Below are positions 18,416 through 27,286 of a stretch of 64,000 nucleotides of DNA, one piece after another. This DNA comes from Salinigranum rubrum (GTDB lineage: Archaea > Halobacteriota > Halobacteria > Halobacteriales > Haloferacaceae), in assembly GCF_002906575.1 (NCBI RefSeq), contig NZ_CP026309.1:1426001-1490000 (forward strand). Direction: 5' to 3'. Under the pieces are notes generated by a model that saw nothing but the letters and a program-made list of their open reading frames with translations, did not search any database and was not told the DNA's origin. The position numbers were made by a program, and so were the translations under genes. Positions within the stretch are counted from its first letter, which is position 1. The number at the start of each line of letters is the position of its first letter.

Positions 18416-18610
18416 CTACCGGGTGGCGTCGCGGCCGATGCCGAACCGCGCGACGGCAGCGGTCGCACCGACGGCGGCGGCGGTGGCGAGGAGAGCGGGG
18501 AGACTTTGGGGAGCACTGCTCGCGGCGAAGAGGCCGCTGCTCGCCAGCAGGAGACAGACGCCGGCGAGGGCGAGTCTGAGGTTCACGTCCGACCAAGGGT
18601 GAGTCGTCAT
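18416..18610 (-). CDS. Small membrane protein, two predicted helices
   Basis: A 64-residue frame starting MTTHPWSDVNLRLALAG, with hydrophobic segments LALAGVCLLLASSGLFAA and LPALLATAAAVGATAAVA, and a short charged C-terminus. No family is recognised. It is divergent from the PUA-domain gene that starts 94 bp away. The clean two-helix pattern argues for a real gene, but there is no other support. Confidence 0.55.
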   Translation of the reverse strand: MTTHPWSDVNLRLALAGVCLLLASSGLFAASSAPQSLPALLATAAAVGATAAVARFGIGRDATR

Positions 18611-18704
18611 ATATGGGTTTCTGTCTCGACCAGGCGTGCCAGCACGGGACAGACGAGCGAACCGAAGCCGAAGGGTTTTGTCCGCACCCCGGCGAGACGG
18701 GGAC

Positions 18705-19187
18705 ATGACAGACGCGGACGAGCGCGACCGCCGCCAACTCCGGACGGTCGCCGACTACCAGTTCGGCCGCGGTGCGGGTGCCGCGCTCTTTCCCGAGGCG
18801 GAGGCGCTCCGCATCGACCGGACGTCGAGCGGACGGCCCAGCCAGGTCCACGCCGACGCCGGACGGGTGGTCACCTACGCCGTCGACGGACGATTCACCC
18901 TCGGCGTCGAGGGTGGGCGACGGCTGCTCGCTGCGCTCGACCCACCCGCGTACCGCGTGGTCGTCGGCGAGGAGTCCGAACCGTTCGTCCGCGACGGCAA
19001 GAACGCCTTCGCGAAGTTCGTCCGCGACGTCGACCCGAGGATTCGACCCGGCGACGAGGTCGTCGTCGTGGACGAGTCGGACGCGCTGCTCGCTGTCGGC
19101 CGTGCCGAACTCTCCGCCGACGCGATGGCGGACTTCGGGACGGGTATGGCGGTAAAGGTCCGGTCGGGTCACGCTGGCCCGGCCTGA
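18705..19187 (+). CDS. PUA domain protein
   Basis: A 160-residue protein. The second half (KNAFAKFVRDVDPRIRPGDEVVVVDESDALLAVGRAELSADAM) is a PUA RNA-binding domain as found in archaeosine transglycosylase and pseudouridine synthases. The first half (YQFGRGAGAALFPEAEALRIDRTSSGRPSQ in part) resembles the N-terminal module that accompanies PUA in stand-alone haloarchaeal proteins. No catalytic domain is present, so it is likely an RNA-binding factor. The start MTDADERDRRQL is the first ATG compatible with the family. Confidence 0.85.
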   Translation: MTDADERDRRQLRTVADYQFGRGAGAALFPEAEALRIDRTSSGRPSQVHADAGRVVTYAVDGRFTLGVEGGRRLLAALDPPAYRVVVGEESEPFVRDGKNAFAKFVRDVDPRIRPGDEVVVVDESDALLAVGRAELSADAMADFGTGMAVKVRSGHAGPA

Positions 19188-19347
19188 CGGGGGCGGCCTC
19201 CGAGGTTCGACCGTCCGAGAGTTTTTATCCCAGGCCGCGGCCATCCGCGTCCGTGACGCTGTAACCACAGCGACGGGGCGTCAGCGGGTGTACGGCACGC
19301 CGTCCCGTTCTTTCGCCGAGCGTGCCGTCTGTTCGCCACGCCGACTC

Positions 19348-20376
19348 TTACAGATACGGGGCGAGCCCGAGCGCCTCCACGAGCGGGACGCCCGCGACGA
19401 GCGAGCCGAGCAGGTAGCCGCCGACAGCGCCGCCGTTGAGGAGCGGGAGCCCCGCGTGTGCCCGGCCCTTCATCACCGCCCACATGAGGACGAAGAAGCC
19501 GATGAACGTCCCGACCATCGCCGTCAACGCGGGGACGTTCAGCGACGGGAGTGCCGACACACCGAGCGAGGCGGCCGGCGAGAAGAACGCCGCGCTGGCG
19601 ACCATCACCGTCGGCATGACGGCGTCGCCCAGACCGATGAAGAAGGCGTCCCGGACCGACTCCTCTCCGGTCTCGTCTCCACGGTCGTTCGTACTCTCCT
19701 CCGTGACTTCTGACGTCCCCTCGGCGTCGGCTACGTCTCCCCCGTCCGCAGTCACTTCGCCCTCGTCTCCCTCGTGTACGTCGTTCGCGCCCGCGAAATC
19801 GGTGTCGAGGAGCGAGTACGACAGCGTGGTCGGGACCACGAGCACCACGGGGATGCGGAGGTCCATCACGCCCTCGGCGAGATCAAGCATGTGTTCCGTG
19901 CCGTAGACGGAGATGGCGTCGTAGACGGCGAGGACGAGGAGGAGCACCACGGCGGGGAGGACGCCGAAGCTGATGCCGAAGAGCGCGGCCGCACCCGCGC
20001 CCATCAGAACGCCCGCGGCGTCGATGACGTACCACTCGGGGTACGCGAGGAGCGCGAGAGCTACCGCGGCCGCGAGGACGACGGGGAGCACACCGGTGAG
20101 GACGGCGCCGAAGACGTACCACGAGAGGAGGCCGGACGTGAGGACGACCACGCCCCGCACGGCCCAGTCGAAGTCGTACTTGAACGCGGCGAGCATCAGC
20201 GCCGTGGCGACGAGGATGGCGCCGATGTACAGGAGGCTGTTCGTCGGATCGGTGGGGTCTTCGACCTGCTGATACCCCTCGGCGTAGAAGGTAGGAACGA
20301 GCGCCAGCGCTCCCAACTGGACGAGGAGAAAGAGGAGGGCAGCGAACGCGACGCCGCCGTAGACGCGTGGCTTCAT
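19348..20376 (-). CDS. Presenilin-like intramembrane aspartyl protease (A22 family)
   Basis: A 342-residue polytopic protein with about nine transmembrane segments. Both catalytic aspartates are in place: D153 in the YD motif (AVYDAISVYGTEH) and D251 in GLGD (FIGLGDAVMPT). The third motif, PAL in eukaryotic presenilin, appears as PLL at 311-313 (GLPLLNGG). Residues 193-243 form an acidic, Ser/Thr/Glu-rich loop between the two catalytic helices, the place where presenilin is cut to mature. It probably cleaves transmembrane helices in the cytoplasmic membrane; substrates are unknown. It lies behind srp19 and gar1 on the same strand, 55 bp after gar1. Confidence 0.93.
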   Translation of the reverse strand: MKPRVYGGVAFAALLFLLVQLGALALVPTFYAEGYQQVEDPTDPTNSLLYIGAILVATALMLAAFKYDFDWAVRGVVVLTSGLLSWYVFGAVLTGVLPVVLAAAVALALLAYPEWYVIDAAGVLMGAGAAALFGISFGVLPAVVLLLVLAVYDAISVYGTEHMLDLAEGVMDLRIPVVLVVPTTLSYSLLDTDFAGANDVHEGDEGEVTADGGDVADAEGTSEVTEESTNDRGDETGEESVRDAFFIGLGDAVMPTVMVASAAFFSPAASLGVSALPSLNVPALTAMVGTFIGFFVLMWAVMKGRAHAGLPLLNGGAVGGYLLGSLVAGVPLVEALGLAPYL

Positions 20377-20431
20377 GCTCCGACGTTTCGACGGGGAGGG
20401 CTTGGGCCTTTTCGTTCCCGACTCGATACCG

Positions 20432-20656
20432 CTACCGCGCGTACAGTTTCGATCCCACGAGCGACGCCGGCGACGTTCCTTCCGTGGGCGAGACCGCGAC
20501 GTACGGGCGGTCGACCGGACCGAAGACGTCGACGATACGACCGACCTTCGACAGCGAGTCGTCGACGACGACGGTGCCGATTTCCGGCGGGTCGTCGTCG
20601 AGACGAACGATAGCGACTCCCTGGGCGGTTCGTGAGACGGTTCCGACGCGCTTCAT
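20432..20656 (-). CDS. gar1: H/ACA RNA-protein complex component Gar1
   Basis: A 74-residue beta-barrel protein of the H/ACA ribonucleoprotein that guides pseudouridylation of rRNA. Recognised from MKRVGTVSRTAQGVAIVRL, IGTVVVDDSLSKVGRIVDVFGPVDRPYVAV, the standard Gar1 core. Normal archaeal length without the eukaryotic Gly/Arg tails. It follows srp19 by 19 bp, a pairing found in many archaea. Confidence 0.93.
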   Translation of the reverse strand: MKRVGTVSRTAQGVAIVRLDDDPPEIGTVVVDDSLSKVGRIVDVFGPVDRPYVAVSPTEGTSPASLVGSKLYAR

Positions 20657-20675
20657 CCGTTTCTCCTGCTCACCA

Positions 20676-20954
20676 TCAGTCGCGGAGGATGTTGACGTAG
20701 GCGGCGACGGCCTGAACGAGGTCGTTCTTCGAGGCGTCGTCGGCTCCCTGCACCAGGACCCGTCCGCGCTGTTCGTACTCCCGGGCGTACGTCTTGTCCC
20801 GCTCGATGACCGCGTCGTAGCCGACCTGCTGGACGGCCTTCGCGAGTTCGTCGACGGTCGGTTCGGTGACCGCCTGGTCCAGCGGGACCCGCCGTCCCTC
20901 CGACCGGGTGCGGTCCGCGTCGAAGTACGCGGGCCAGATGACGTTCTCGACCAT
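20676..20954 (-). CDS. srp19: Signal recognition particle protein Srp19
   Basis: A 92-residue RNA-binding protein that prepares 7S RNA for SRP54 binding. The N-terminus [22 protein letters not shown] is diagnostic, followed by [20 protein letters not shown] longer in-frame start at 21080 would add 42 residues foreign to the family. It begins the srp19-gar1-presenilin-like gene row on the minus strand and is divergent from btuC. Confidence 0.93.
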   Translation of the reverse strand: MVENVIWPAYFDADRTRSEGRRVPLDQAVTEPTVDELAKAVQQVGYDAVIERDKTYAREYEQRGRVLVQGADDASKNDLVQAVAAYVNILRD

Positions 20955-21063
20955 ACCGGAGTGAGAGAGACCCCGCCGTAATACGGTTGTGGTCCGCGCG
21001 TCCCATCGCACCGGTCGCCGTCTGTCTCTCGGTTCCGGAGTCGGCCGTCCCGTAGTACAACAC

Positions 21064-21073
21064 GTATTTATGT
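21064..21073 (+). promoter_or_regulatory. TATA box of btuC
   Basis: GTATTTATGT lies 28-37 bp before the ATG at 21101. A GTG at 21089 (MFTN extension) would then sit upstream of the expected transcript start, which supports the ATG. Confidence 0.6.
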
Positions 21074-21100
21074 ACTGCAACTCCGGTTGTGTTCACGAAC

Positions 21101-22120
21101 ATGGCGCGAGACGTGCGTGTCCGGGCAGTAGGCTGGTCAGCCAGCCTCGCGGCGGTCTGTGCCGTCGTGATGGTTCTCAGCGCCGGTATCGGTCCCGTCC
21201 GCATCGCCCCGATGACCGTCGCGCAGATCGTCCTCGACGCGCTCCCGTGGCTCGCCTTCGAGGTGCCGCACCAGGCGACAGTCATCGTCCAGCAGGTCCG
21301 AATGCCGCGCATCGCGCTCGCCGCCGTCGTCGGGTTCGCGCTCGCAACCGCCGGCGTGGTCATGCAGGGGTTTTTCAGGAATCCGATGGCCGACCCCTCT
21401 ATCGTCGGCGTCTCCTCGGGGGCAGCGGTCGGTGCCGTCGCCTCCATCGCGCTCCCGGCGCTCCCCTTCGGAATCGGCCTGCAGGCCGCCGCGTTCGTCG
21501 GCGCGGTCATCGCCGCCTTCGGCGTCTACCTCATCGCGACCGAAGGCGGACGGACGCCCGTCGCGACCCTCCTGCTCGCGGGCGTGGCGGTCCAGACGTT
21601 CCTCGGCGCGATCATCTCGTTTCTCCTCCTCCAGACCGACGAGAGCCTCAACCGCGCGGTGTTCTGGCTCATGGGCCACCTCCACGACGCTTCCTGGGGT
21701 GACGTACGGGCGACGCTCCTCGTCTTACCGCCGACGTTCCTCGTCCTGCTCGTGTACGCGCAGGACCTCAACGTCCTCCTCCTGGGAGAGGAGGACGCCC
21801 ACTCGCTCGGCATCGAGGTAGAGCGGACGAAACGCGTCCTCCTCGCCCTGGCGAGCCTCGTCACGGCCGCGGCCGTCGCTGTCTCGGGCGTCATCGGCTT
21901 CGTCGGTCTGGTCGTCCCCCACATGATGCGGCTCGTGGTCGGTCCGGATCACCGCGTCCTCCTGCCGGCCTCGGCGTTCGGCGGCGCAGCCTTTCTCGTC
22001 CTCACCGACACCGTCGCCCGTTCGGGCTCCGCCGAACTCCCCGTGGGTATCGTCACCGCGGCCGTCGGCGCACCCTTCTTCATCTACCTGCTTCGCACAC
22101 GGGAGGTGCGCCGGCTGTGA
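21101..22120 (+). CDS. btuC: Cobalamin (FecCD/BtuC-type) ABC transporter permease
   Basis: A 339-residue permease of the BtuC/FecCD family with about ten membrane helices. Family segments: [44 protein letters not shown] (in pieces) and [20 protein letters not shown], the coupling helix region. Cobalamin rather than iron is the better substrate guess because the next gene is a BtuD with the haloarchaeal C-terminal domain; ferric siderophore cannot be excluded. Its stop overlaps the GTG start of btuD. No substrate-binding protein (BtuF) gene lies beside it. Confidence 0.9.
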   Translation: MARDVRVRAVGWSASLAAVCAVVMVLSAGIGPVRIAPMTVAQIVLDALPWLAFEVPHQATVIVQQVRMPRIALAAVVGFALATAGVVMQGFFRNPMADPSIVGVSSGAAVGAVASIALPALPFGIGLQAAAFVGAVIAAFGVYLIATEGGRTPVATLLLAGVAVQTFLGAIISFLLLQTDESLNRAVFWLMGHLHDASWGDVRATLLVLPPTFLVLLVYAQDLNVLLLGEEDAHSLGIEVERTKRVLLALASLVTAAAVAVSGVIGFVGLVVPHMMRLVVGPDHRVLLPASAFGGAAFLVLTDTVARSGSAELPVGIVTAAVGAPFFIYLLRTREVRRL

Positions 22121-23463
22121 TCACCGTCGAGGACCTCGTGGTCGCCCTCGGGGACGAGCGGGTGCTCGACGGCGTCTCGCTCTCGGTCGAGGCGGGCGAC
22201 TTCGTCGGCCTCATCGGGCCGAACGGCGCCGGCAAGACGACGCTCCTACGGGCGATAAACGGGGCGCTCTCCCCACGAGAGGGACTCGTCGAAATCGACG
22301 GCGAGAACGTCCACCGGCTCTCTTCGCGGGCGGCGAGCAGGCTCGTATCGACGGTGCCGCAGACGACGCAGCTCTCCTTCGAGTTCACCGTCCGGGAGGC
22401 CGTCGAGATGGGGCGGACGCCGCACCGGTCGCGGTTCGGCACCTGGACCGAGGACGACACGGAGGCGGTCGACAGCGCGCTGGCGCGAACCGCCGTGGCG
22501 GACCTCGCGGACCGGCCGGTGACGGACATCTCCGGCGGCGAACGCCAGCGCGTCCTCATCGCGCGGGCGCTCGCACAGACCACTCCGGTGATGCTACTCG
22601 ACGAACCGACGGCGAGCCTCGACATCAACCACCAGGTCCGGACGCTCGAACTCGTCCGCGACCTCGTCGAGGAGGGGAAGACGGCGCTCGCGGCGATCCA
22701 CGACCTCAACCTCGCGGCGCACTACTGCGACCGACTGGTGCTGCTCTCGAACCGCCGGGTGCTCGCCGCCGGTCCCCCGGAGGCCGTGCTGACCGAGGCA
22801 CACCTCCGCGAGGCGTTCGACACCAACGCCGTCGTCTCCAGACACCCGGTGACCGGTTCGGTGTACGTGACGGCGCTCCCCGACGTGGGCGTCGGTCCCG
22901 GCGGAGAGGCGGCCGGACGAGTTCACGTCGTCGGGGGCGGCGGCAGCGCCGCGCGCGTCCTCTACCTGCTCTCGGCGGCCGGCTACACCGTGACGGCCGG
23001 CGCACTCAACGAGGGTGACACCGACGCTGAGACGGCCCGTCACCTCGGCGTCGACCTCGTCACCGTCCCTCCCTATTCGAGCGTCGACGAGGCCGCGCGC
23101 GAGGCGGTCGAGGAGCGGGTCGCGGCCGCGGACGTCGTCGTCGTCACCGACGTCGAGGTCGGCGAGGGGAACCTCCCGAACCTCGAAGTTGCGATGGGGG
23201 CCGACCGGGTCGTCCTCGTCGAGGAGCGTCCGTTTCCCGAGCGCAACTTCGCGGGCGAGGCGGGGACGACGGCGTACGAACGGCTCAGACGGGAGGCGAC
23301 TGTCGTCGGGGCACGCGACGTAGTCAGCGCGGTGGGGGCGGCGCTCGACGGGCGCGAGCCACGCGACGTGGCCGAACGACCGGACGACCACGACGGGCGT
23401 GACACCCACTCCGTCCCGTCGTTCCCTCACTCCTCGTCGCCGTCACCGTCGAGCGAGTCGTAG
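22117..23463 (+). CDS. btuD: Cobalamin ABC transporter ATPase with extra C-terminal domain
   Basis: A 448-residue protein starting at GTG 22117. Residues 1-255 are an ABC ATPase: Walker [10 protein letters not shown] (34-42), signature ISGGERQRV (138-146), Walker [13 protein letters not shown] (158-169) and switch His in AIHDLN. Residues about 265-425 form a second domain ([44 protein letters not shown]) that looks Rossmann-like and binds an unknown ligand. The tail is Ser/Pro/Asp/His-rich. It overlaps btuC by 4 bp. Its last 37 bp are antisense to the end of the next gene. Confidence 0.9.
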   Translation: MITVEDLVVALGDERVLDGVSLSVEAGDFVGLIGPNGAGKTTLLRAINGALSPREGLVEIDGENVHRLSSRAASRLVSTVPQTTQLSFEFTVREAVEMGRTPHRSRFGTWTEDDTEAVDSALARTAVADLADRPVTDISGGERQRVLIARALAQTTPVMLLDEPTASLDINHQVRTLELVRDLVEEGKTALAAIHDLNLAAHYCDRLVLLSNRRVLAAGPPEAVLTEAHLREAFDTNAVVSRHPVTGSVYVTALPDVGVGPGGEAAGRVHVVGGGGSAARVLYLLSAAGYTVTAGALNEGDTDAETARHLGVDLVTVPPYSSVDEAAREAVEERVAAADVVVVTDVEVGEGNLPNLEVAMGADRVVLVEERPFPERNFAGEAGTTAYERLRREATVVGARDVVSAVGAALDGREPRDVAERPDDHDGRDTHSVPSFPHSSSPSPSSES

Positions 23464-23708
23464 AGGCGGTCGCCGACGAGCGTCCCGACGACCCCGGGGA
23501 GGACGAGAAAGGAGACGAGGAGCACCGTCACGAGCCCGAACCACCGCGAGAACGGCGTGGTCGGCGGCCACAGGAGCGGGAGCGCGTCGGTCACGACGTC
23601 GCGGAAGACGACCACCGACAGGAGCGCCGCGACCGCCGTACAGCCGAGGCGGACGACGAGGCGGTCGCGGGAGGGTCCGGGCCGTGGCCGCGGAAACGAG
23701 TCGGTCAC
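23427..23708 (-). CDS. Small membrane protein, two helices
   Basis: A 93-residue protein with a Pro/Arg-rich N-terminus (MTDSFPRPRPGPSRDR), membrane segments LVVRLGCTAVAALLSVVVF and FGLVTVLLVSFLVLPGVVGTL, and an acidic end. No family with a function is recognised. It converges on btuD and the two genes share 37 bp at their 3' ends. The hydrophobicity pattern and charged ends support a real gene. Confidence 0.7.
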   Translation of the reverse strand: MTDSFPRPRPGPSRDRLVVRLGCTAVAALLSVVVFRDVVTDALPLLWPPTTPFSRWFGLVTVLLVSFLVLPGVVGTLVGDRLYDSLDGDGDEE

Positions 23709-23750
23709 GGCGTACTGTTCGGCGCGGAGGGGCTAAACGACCCCGTTCTC

Positions 23751-23821
23751 GGTACCGCTGCGTTCAGTAACGGTGCCGTGTTCGGTGGCACCGCTGCGTT
23801 CATTACGGTGCGAACCGTAAT
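23751..23821 (+). promoter_or_regulatory. Direct repeats and perfect palindrome before cetZ
   Basis: ACCGCTGCGTTCA occurs at 23754-23766 and again at 23790-23802, each followed by TAACGGTG or TTACGGTG. The second copy runs into the perfect inverted repeat ATTACGGT-GCGA-ACCGTAAT (23802-23821), ending 16 bp before the cetZ start. This is a strong operator candidate at the transcription start region. Confidence 0.65.
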
Positions 23822-23837
23822 CCGTACGACATATTTC

Positions 23838-24998
23838 ATGAAACTCGCACTCATCGGAATCGGCCAGGCCGGCGGCAAAGTGGTCGATGCCCTCCTCCGA
23901 TACGACCGCTCGGCCCGGTCGAGCTTCGTCACCGCGGCCCTCGCCGTGAACACCGCCCGGGCTGACCTCGCCGGGCTCGAACTGATCCCACCGGACAAGC
24001 GCGTCCTCGTCGGCCAGGCGCGGGTCAAGGGCCACGGCGTCGGCGCCGACAACGAACTCGGTGCCGAGGTGATGGCCGAGGACGTCGACGAGGTGCTGGC
24101 CGCCCTCGACGACGTCTCCTCGACAGAGGTCGACGCGTTCCTCGTCGTCGCCGGCCTCGGCGGCGGAACCGGCTCCGGTGGCGCGCCCGTCCTCGCCCAC
24201 GAACTGAAGCGGCTCTACACCGAACCGGTCTACGGCATCGGCATCCTCCCCGGCCGCGACGAGGGGGGAATCTACACCCTCAACGCCGCACGGTCGTTCC
24301 AGACCTTCGTCCGAGAGGTGGACAACCTCATCGTCTTCGACAACGACGCCTGGCGACACACGGGCGAGTCGGTCAAGCAGGGCTACGCCAGTCTCAACGA
24401 GGAACTCGCCCGACGGCTCGGGGTTCTCTTCTCCGCCGGCGAGGTGACCGACGGACAGGTCGCAGAGAGCGTCGTCGACTCCTCGGAGATCATCAACACG
24501 CTCGCCAGCGGCGGCGTCTCCACCGTTGGCTACGCGTCCGCACGACTGGAGCGTAGAGGCGGCGGTTTCCTCTCTCGGTTCCGCTCTTCGTCGTCCGACG
24601 TCGACGACGGCGGTGCGATGAACCGCGTGTCGAGTCTGATTCGGAGAGCGACGCTCGGCCGACTCACCCTCCCCTGTGACGTCTCGGGAACCGAACGCGC
24701 GCTGGTGGTCGTCAGCGGGCCCCCCGAGACGCTCTCGCGCCGCGGCATCGAGCGCGGGAGGACGTGGCTCGAAGAGGAGACCGGGACGATGGAGATCCGC
24801 GGCGGCGACGCCCCGGTCGACTCCGACTTCGTCGCCGTCGTCGTCCTCCTCTCGGGCGTGACGTCGGTCCCGCGAATCAAGGAACTGCAGGCCGTCGCTA
24901 TCGAGGCCCAGCGCGAGGGACAGGAACGCGACGCGACGAGCGCCGACAACCTCGCCTCCCTCCTCGACACCGACGACGAACTCGACGCGTTGTTCTGA
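23838..24998 (+). CDS. cetZ: CetZ family tubulin/FtsZ-like GTPase
   Basis: A 386-residue cytoskeletal GTPase. MKLALIGIGQAGGKV is the CetZ opening and GLGGGTGSGG (106-115) is the tubulin/FtsZ signature that binds GTP phosphates; NEELARRLG lies in the T7-loop region that contacts the next subunit. An insertion rich in Ser/Arg/Asp (residues about 240-265) splits the C-terminal domain. The acidic tail ends DDELDALF. CetZ proteins shape haloarchaeal cells and help motility; which paralogue this is cannot be told here. The gene has its own upstream palindrome and is followed by a ZIP transporter. Confidence 0.92.
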   Translation: MKLALIGIGQAGGKVVDALLRYDRSARSSFVTAALAVNTARADLAGLELIPPDKRVLVGQARVKGHGVGADNELGAEVMAEDVDEVLAALDDVSSTEVDAFLVVAGLGGGTGSGGAPVLAHELKRLYTEPVYGIGILPGRDEGGIYTLNAARSFQTFVREVDNLIVFDNDAWRHTGESVKQGYASLNEELARRLGVLFSAGEVTDGQVAESVVDSSEIINTLASGGVSTVGYASARLERRGGGFLSRFRSSSSDVDDGGAMNRVSSLIRRATLGRLTLPCDVSGTERALVVVSGPPETLSRRGIERGRTWLEEETGTMEIRGGDAPVDSDFVAVVVLLSGVTSVPRIKELQAVAIEAQREGQERDATSADNLASLLDTDDELDALF

Positions 24999-25055
24999 CC
25001 GTTTCGACTCGAACGCCGGCCGTGGTTTAGGCCCCCCAAAACCTATCGGGGAAAT

Positions 25056-25068
25056 GATAATACTTATC
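25056..25068 (+). promoter_or_regulatory. GATAA-TAC-TTATC palindrome at the zip promoter
   Basis: GATAATACTTATC has perfect 5-bp arms and covers the probable TATA element, 26-38 bp before the ATG at 25094. A repressor bound here would block TBP/TFB. Metal control is a guess from the gene behind it. Confidence 0.55.
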
Positions 25069-25093
25069 GACGCCCTGGGAGTAGCCCCCTCCG

Positions 25094-25936
25094 ATGGTCG
25101 AACTCGCGAACCTCACGTTCGTCTTCCTCGCGGGGCTCGTCACCGCGCTCGCGACGGGCGTGGGCGCGTTCCCGTTCTTCTTCGTCGACGACGTCGGTGA
25201 CCGCTGGAACGTGGCGCTGTGGGGCGTCGCCTCCGGCATCATGCTCTCGGCGTCGGTGTTCGGGCTCGTCCTCGAAGCGTTCGGGCCGGCCGTGACGCTC
25301 TCGCTCGACGGGCTCTCCGTCGGGCGGGTCCCGCCCCGCCTCGTCGGCCTCCTCGCGGTGGGTCTCCTGACGGGTATCGTCCTCGTCGTCGTCGCCCACC
25401 GGGTGATCGACGACTACGAAGTATCACCGAAACGATACGAAGAGGCGGACTTCAAGAAACTACTGCTCATCCTCGGCATCCTCACCGTCCACTCCTTCCC
25501 CGAGGGCGTCGCCGTCGGCGTCGCGTTCGCGGACCTCGGCTTCTCGGGTCCGACCCTGTTCGGGTTCGTCGTTCCGGTGTTGGGAATCTTCATGACGGTC
25601 GCCATCTCCATCCACAACGTCCCCGAGGGCCTCGCCATCTCCATCCCGCTGCGGGCGATGGGCGTCTCCGAACTCCGGATGGTCTGGTGGGCCGTCTTCT
25701 CGTCGCTTCCCCAGCCCGTGGGCGCGGTCATCGCCTTCTACTTCGTCCGCATCGCCCGCGAGTTCCTCCCGTTCGGCTTCGGCTTCGCCGCGGGGGCGAT
25801 GATCTACCTCGTCCTCACCGAGTTCATCCCCGAGGCGCTCGAACTCGGCCGCGGACTGCCCGGCGGGGGAAGGCGCGAACTCCTCGCCGGTCTCGTCGCC
25901 GGCTTCGCGGTGATGGTGCCGCTGGCGTTCGTCTGA
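25094..25936 (+). CDS. ZIP family metal transporter
   Basis: A 280-residue membrane protein of the ZIP family, which moves Zn2+, Fe2+ or Mn2+ into the cytoplasm. About eight helices. Metal-site motifs are intact: HSFPEGVAVGVA in helix IV, HNVPEGLAISIPL in helix V and EFIPEALELG later. The loop DYEVSPKRYEEADF is charged and short, without the His-rich metal buffer seen in some ZIPs. A palindromic promoter element precedes it, hinting at metal-dependent repression. Confidence 0.92.
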   Translation: MVELANLTFVFLAGLVTALATGVGAFPFFFVDDVGDRWNVALWGVASGIMLSASVFGLVLEAFGPAVTLSLDGLSVGRVPPRLVGLLAVGLLTGIVLVVVAHRVIDDYEVSPKRYEEADFKKLLLILGILTVHSFPEGVAVGVAFADLGFSGPTLFGFVVPVLGIFMTVAISIHNVPEGLAISIPLRAMGVSELRMVWWAVFSSLPQPVGAVIAFYFVRIAREFLPFGFGFAAGAMIYLVLTEFIPEALELGRGLPGGGRRELLAGLVAGFAVMVPLAFV

Positions 25937-25967
25937 CTCGCTTCGTGGGAGACGGACCGACCCGGCG

Positions 25968-26957
25968 TCAGTCGTCGGCTTCGACCGTCTCTGCCCGTGG
26001 AACCGTCACGTCGGCGAGGTTGGCCTCGATCTGTTCGCGTCGGGACTCGAACTGTCCGGGGAGGACGAGGCGTTCGCCGAGTTCGTCGAGCGGTTCGTCG
26101 CTGTCGTAGCCCGGGCCGTTCGTGGCGAGTTCGAAGAGCACGCCGCCGAACTCGCGGAAGTACACCGAGCGGAACCAGTGGCGGTTGATCTGGTTCGTGG
26201 GGTTCAGTCCCTTCGCTCTGACCGCAGCGCGCATCGACTCCTGGTCCTCGTCGGTCGGCGTCTGGAAGGCGACGTGGTGGACCGTGCCGTGACCCTGCCG
26301 GCCGCCCTCGATGGTAGGGAGGACGTCGACGTACTTTCCAACGGGACCGTTGGCGGCGAAGCGCGTCCTCTCGTCGCCGGGGGTGTCGCCCTGTGCCTCC
26401 TCCGTCCCGACTTCCTCGAAGCCCATCGTCCGCAGCAGGTCCTTCGTGGGCTCGGGGTCGGCCTCCCACAGCGTCACCGAGTGGAAGCCGCGGATGGCGA
26501 CGGATTCGGGGACGAACTCGGTCCACGGGACGGTTGGGTCGTCGTCAGGGACCTCGACTTCGACCAGTTCGACCGGGAGGCCGTCGGGGTCCGAGAGGGG
26601 CAGAACGGTCTCGCCGAACCGTTCGATTCGTTCCTGGTACTCGACGCCGTACTCGTCGAACCGCTCCTCCCAGTAGTCGAGGCTTCCCTCCGGGACCCGG
26701 AAGGCGGTCCGGGAGACCTGTCCGGAGCCGACCTTTCCTCGGGGCAGGTCCTCCCACGGGAAGAACGTCATGCTCGTCCCGGGCGTCCCCTCCGCGTCGG
26801 CGAAGAAGAAGTGGTACGTGCCCGGGTCGTCCTGGTTGATAGAGCGCTTGACGAGTCGGAGCCCCAGCGTCTCGACCCAGAAGTCGAGGTTGCGCTGGGG
26901 GTCGCCCGCGATACACGTGACGTGGTGAATGCCGGGTGTCGGCGTGGGTTCGGCCAT
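25968..26957 (-). CDS. VOC superfamily ring-cleaving dioxygenase (MhqO-like)
   Basis: A 329-residue protein of two vicinal-oxygen-chelate halves. The first starts PGIHHVTCIAGDPQRNLDFW and ends at DPDGLPVELVEV; the second starts IRGFHSVTLWEADPEPT and ends at FGGVLFELATNGPGY. The metal ligands in the family come from His in HHVT, His in HHVAFQ and Glu in FELAT, all visible. Members are annotated as hydroquinone-type ring-cleaving dioxygenases. Converges with zip. Natural substrate unknown. Confidence 0.88.
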   Translation of the reverse strand: MAEPTPTPGIHHVTCIAGDPQRNLDFWVETLGLRLVKRSINQDDPGTYHFFFADAEGTPGTSMTFFPWEDLPRGKVGSGQVSRTAFRVPEGSLDYWEERFDEYGVEYQERIERFGETVLPLSDPDGLPVELVEVEVPDDDPTVPWTEFVPESVAIRGFHSVTLWEADPEPTKDLLRTMGFEEVGTEEAQGDTPGDERTRFAANGPVGKYVDVLPTIEGGRQGHGTVHHVAFQTPTDEDQESMRAAVRAKGLNPTNQINRHWFRSVYFREFGGVLFELATNGPGYDSDEPLDELGERLVLPGQFESRREQIEANLADVTVPRAETVEADD

Positions 26958-27118
26958 GTCTCGGAGTAGGGGCCGGAGGGACTTGAGTTCACGCTGACGC
27001 GAGTGTTACCGGGTCACGACGGGGATATCGGTGACGTCGCGGGAGACACGCCCGGTCGCCGGTGACGTCGTCCTGCCGAAAGGTTGTCGTGCGTCGAGTC
27101 CGTGTGTGCTAGTGTACC

Positions 27119-27277
27119 ATGTGCCACCATTTCGACCCGCGACCGTGGGACGAACGGACCGCCGAGGCCGAAGAAGTGGACGAGGGGGAGCGCGAAGAGG
27201 CGGAGCAGCCGACGTTCCTCGACGAGGAACCGGCGACGGACGTCGACCTCCTGACCGACGGCGGCGACGAGGAGTGA
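27119..27277 (+). CDS. Small acidic protein with CHH N-terminus
   Basis: A 52-residue frame, MCHHFDPRPWDERT then a run of Glu/Asp (about 40 percent acidic), ending DGGDEE. Codon use is typical for the genome, and the Cys-His-His start is reminiscent of a family of tiny haloarchaeal proteins recalled from other genomes; no function is known. Cys2/His3/His4 could hold a metal. It is followed 10 bp later by a strongly folded region with a T7 run that would make a good 3' end. Confidence 0.6.
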   Translation: MCHHFDPRPWDERTAEAEEVDEGEREEAEQPTFLDEEPATDVDLLTDGGDEE

Positions 27278-27286
27278 GGCGGGACT

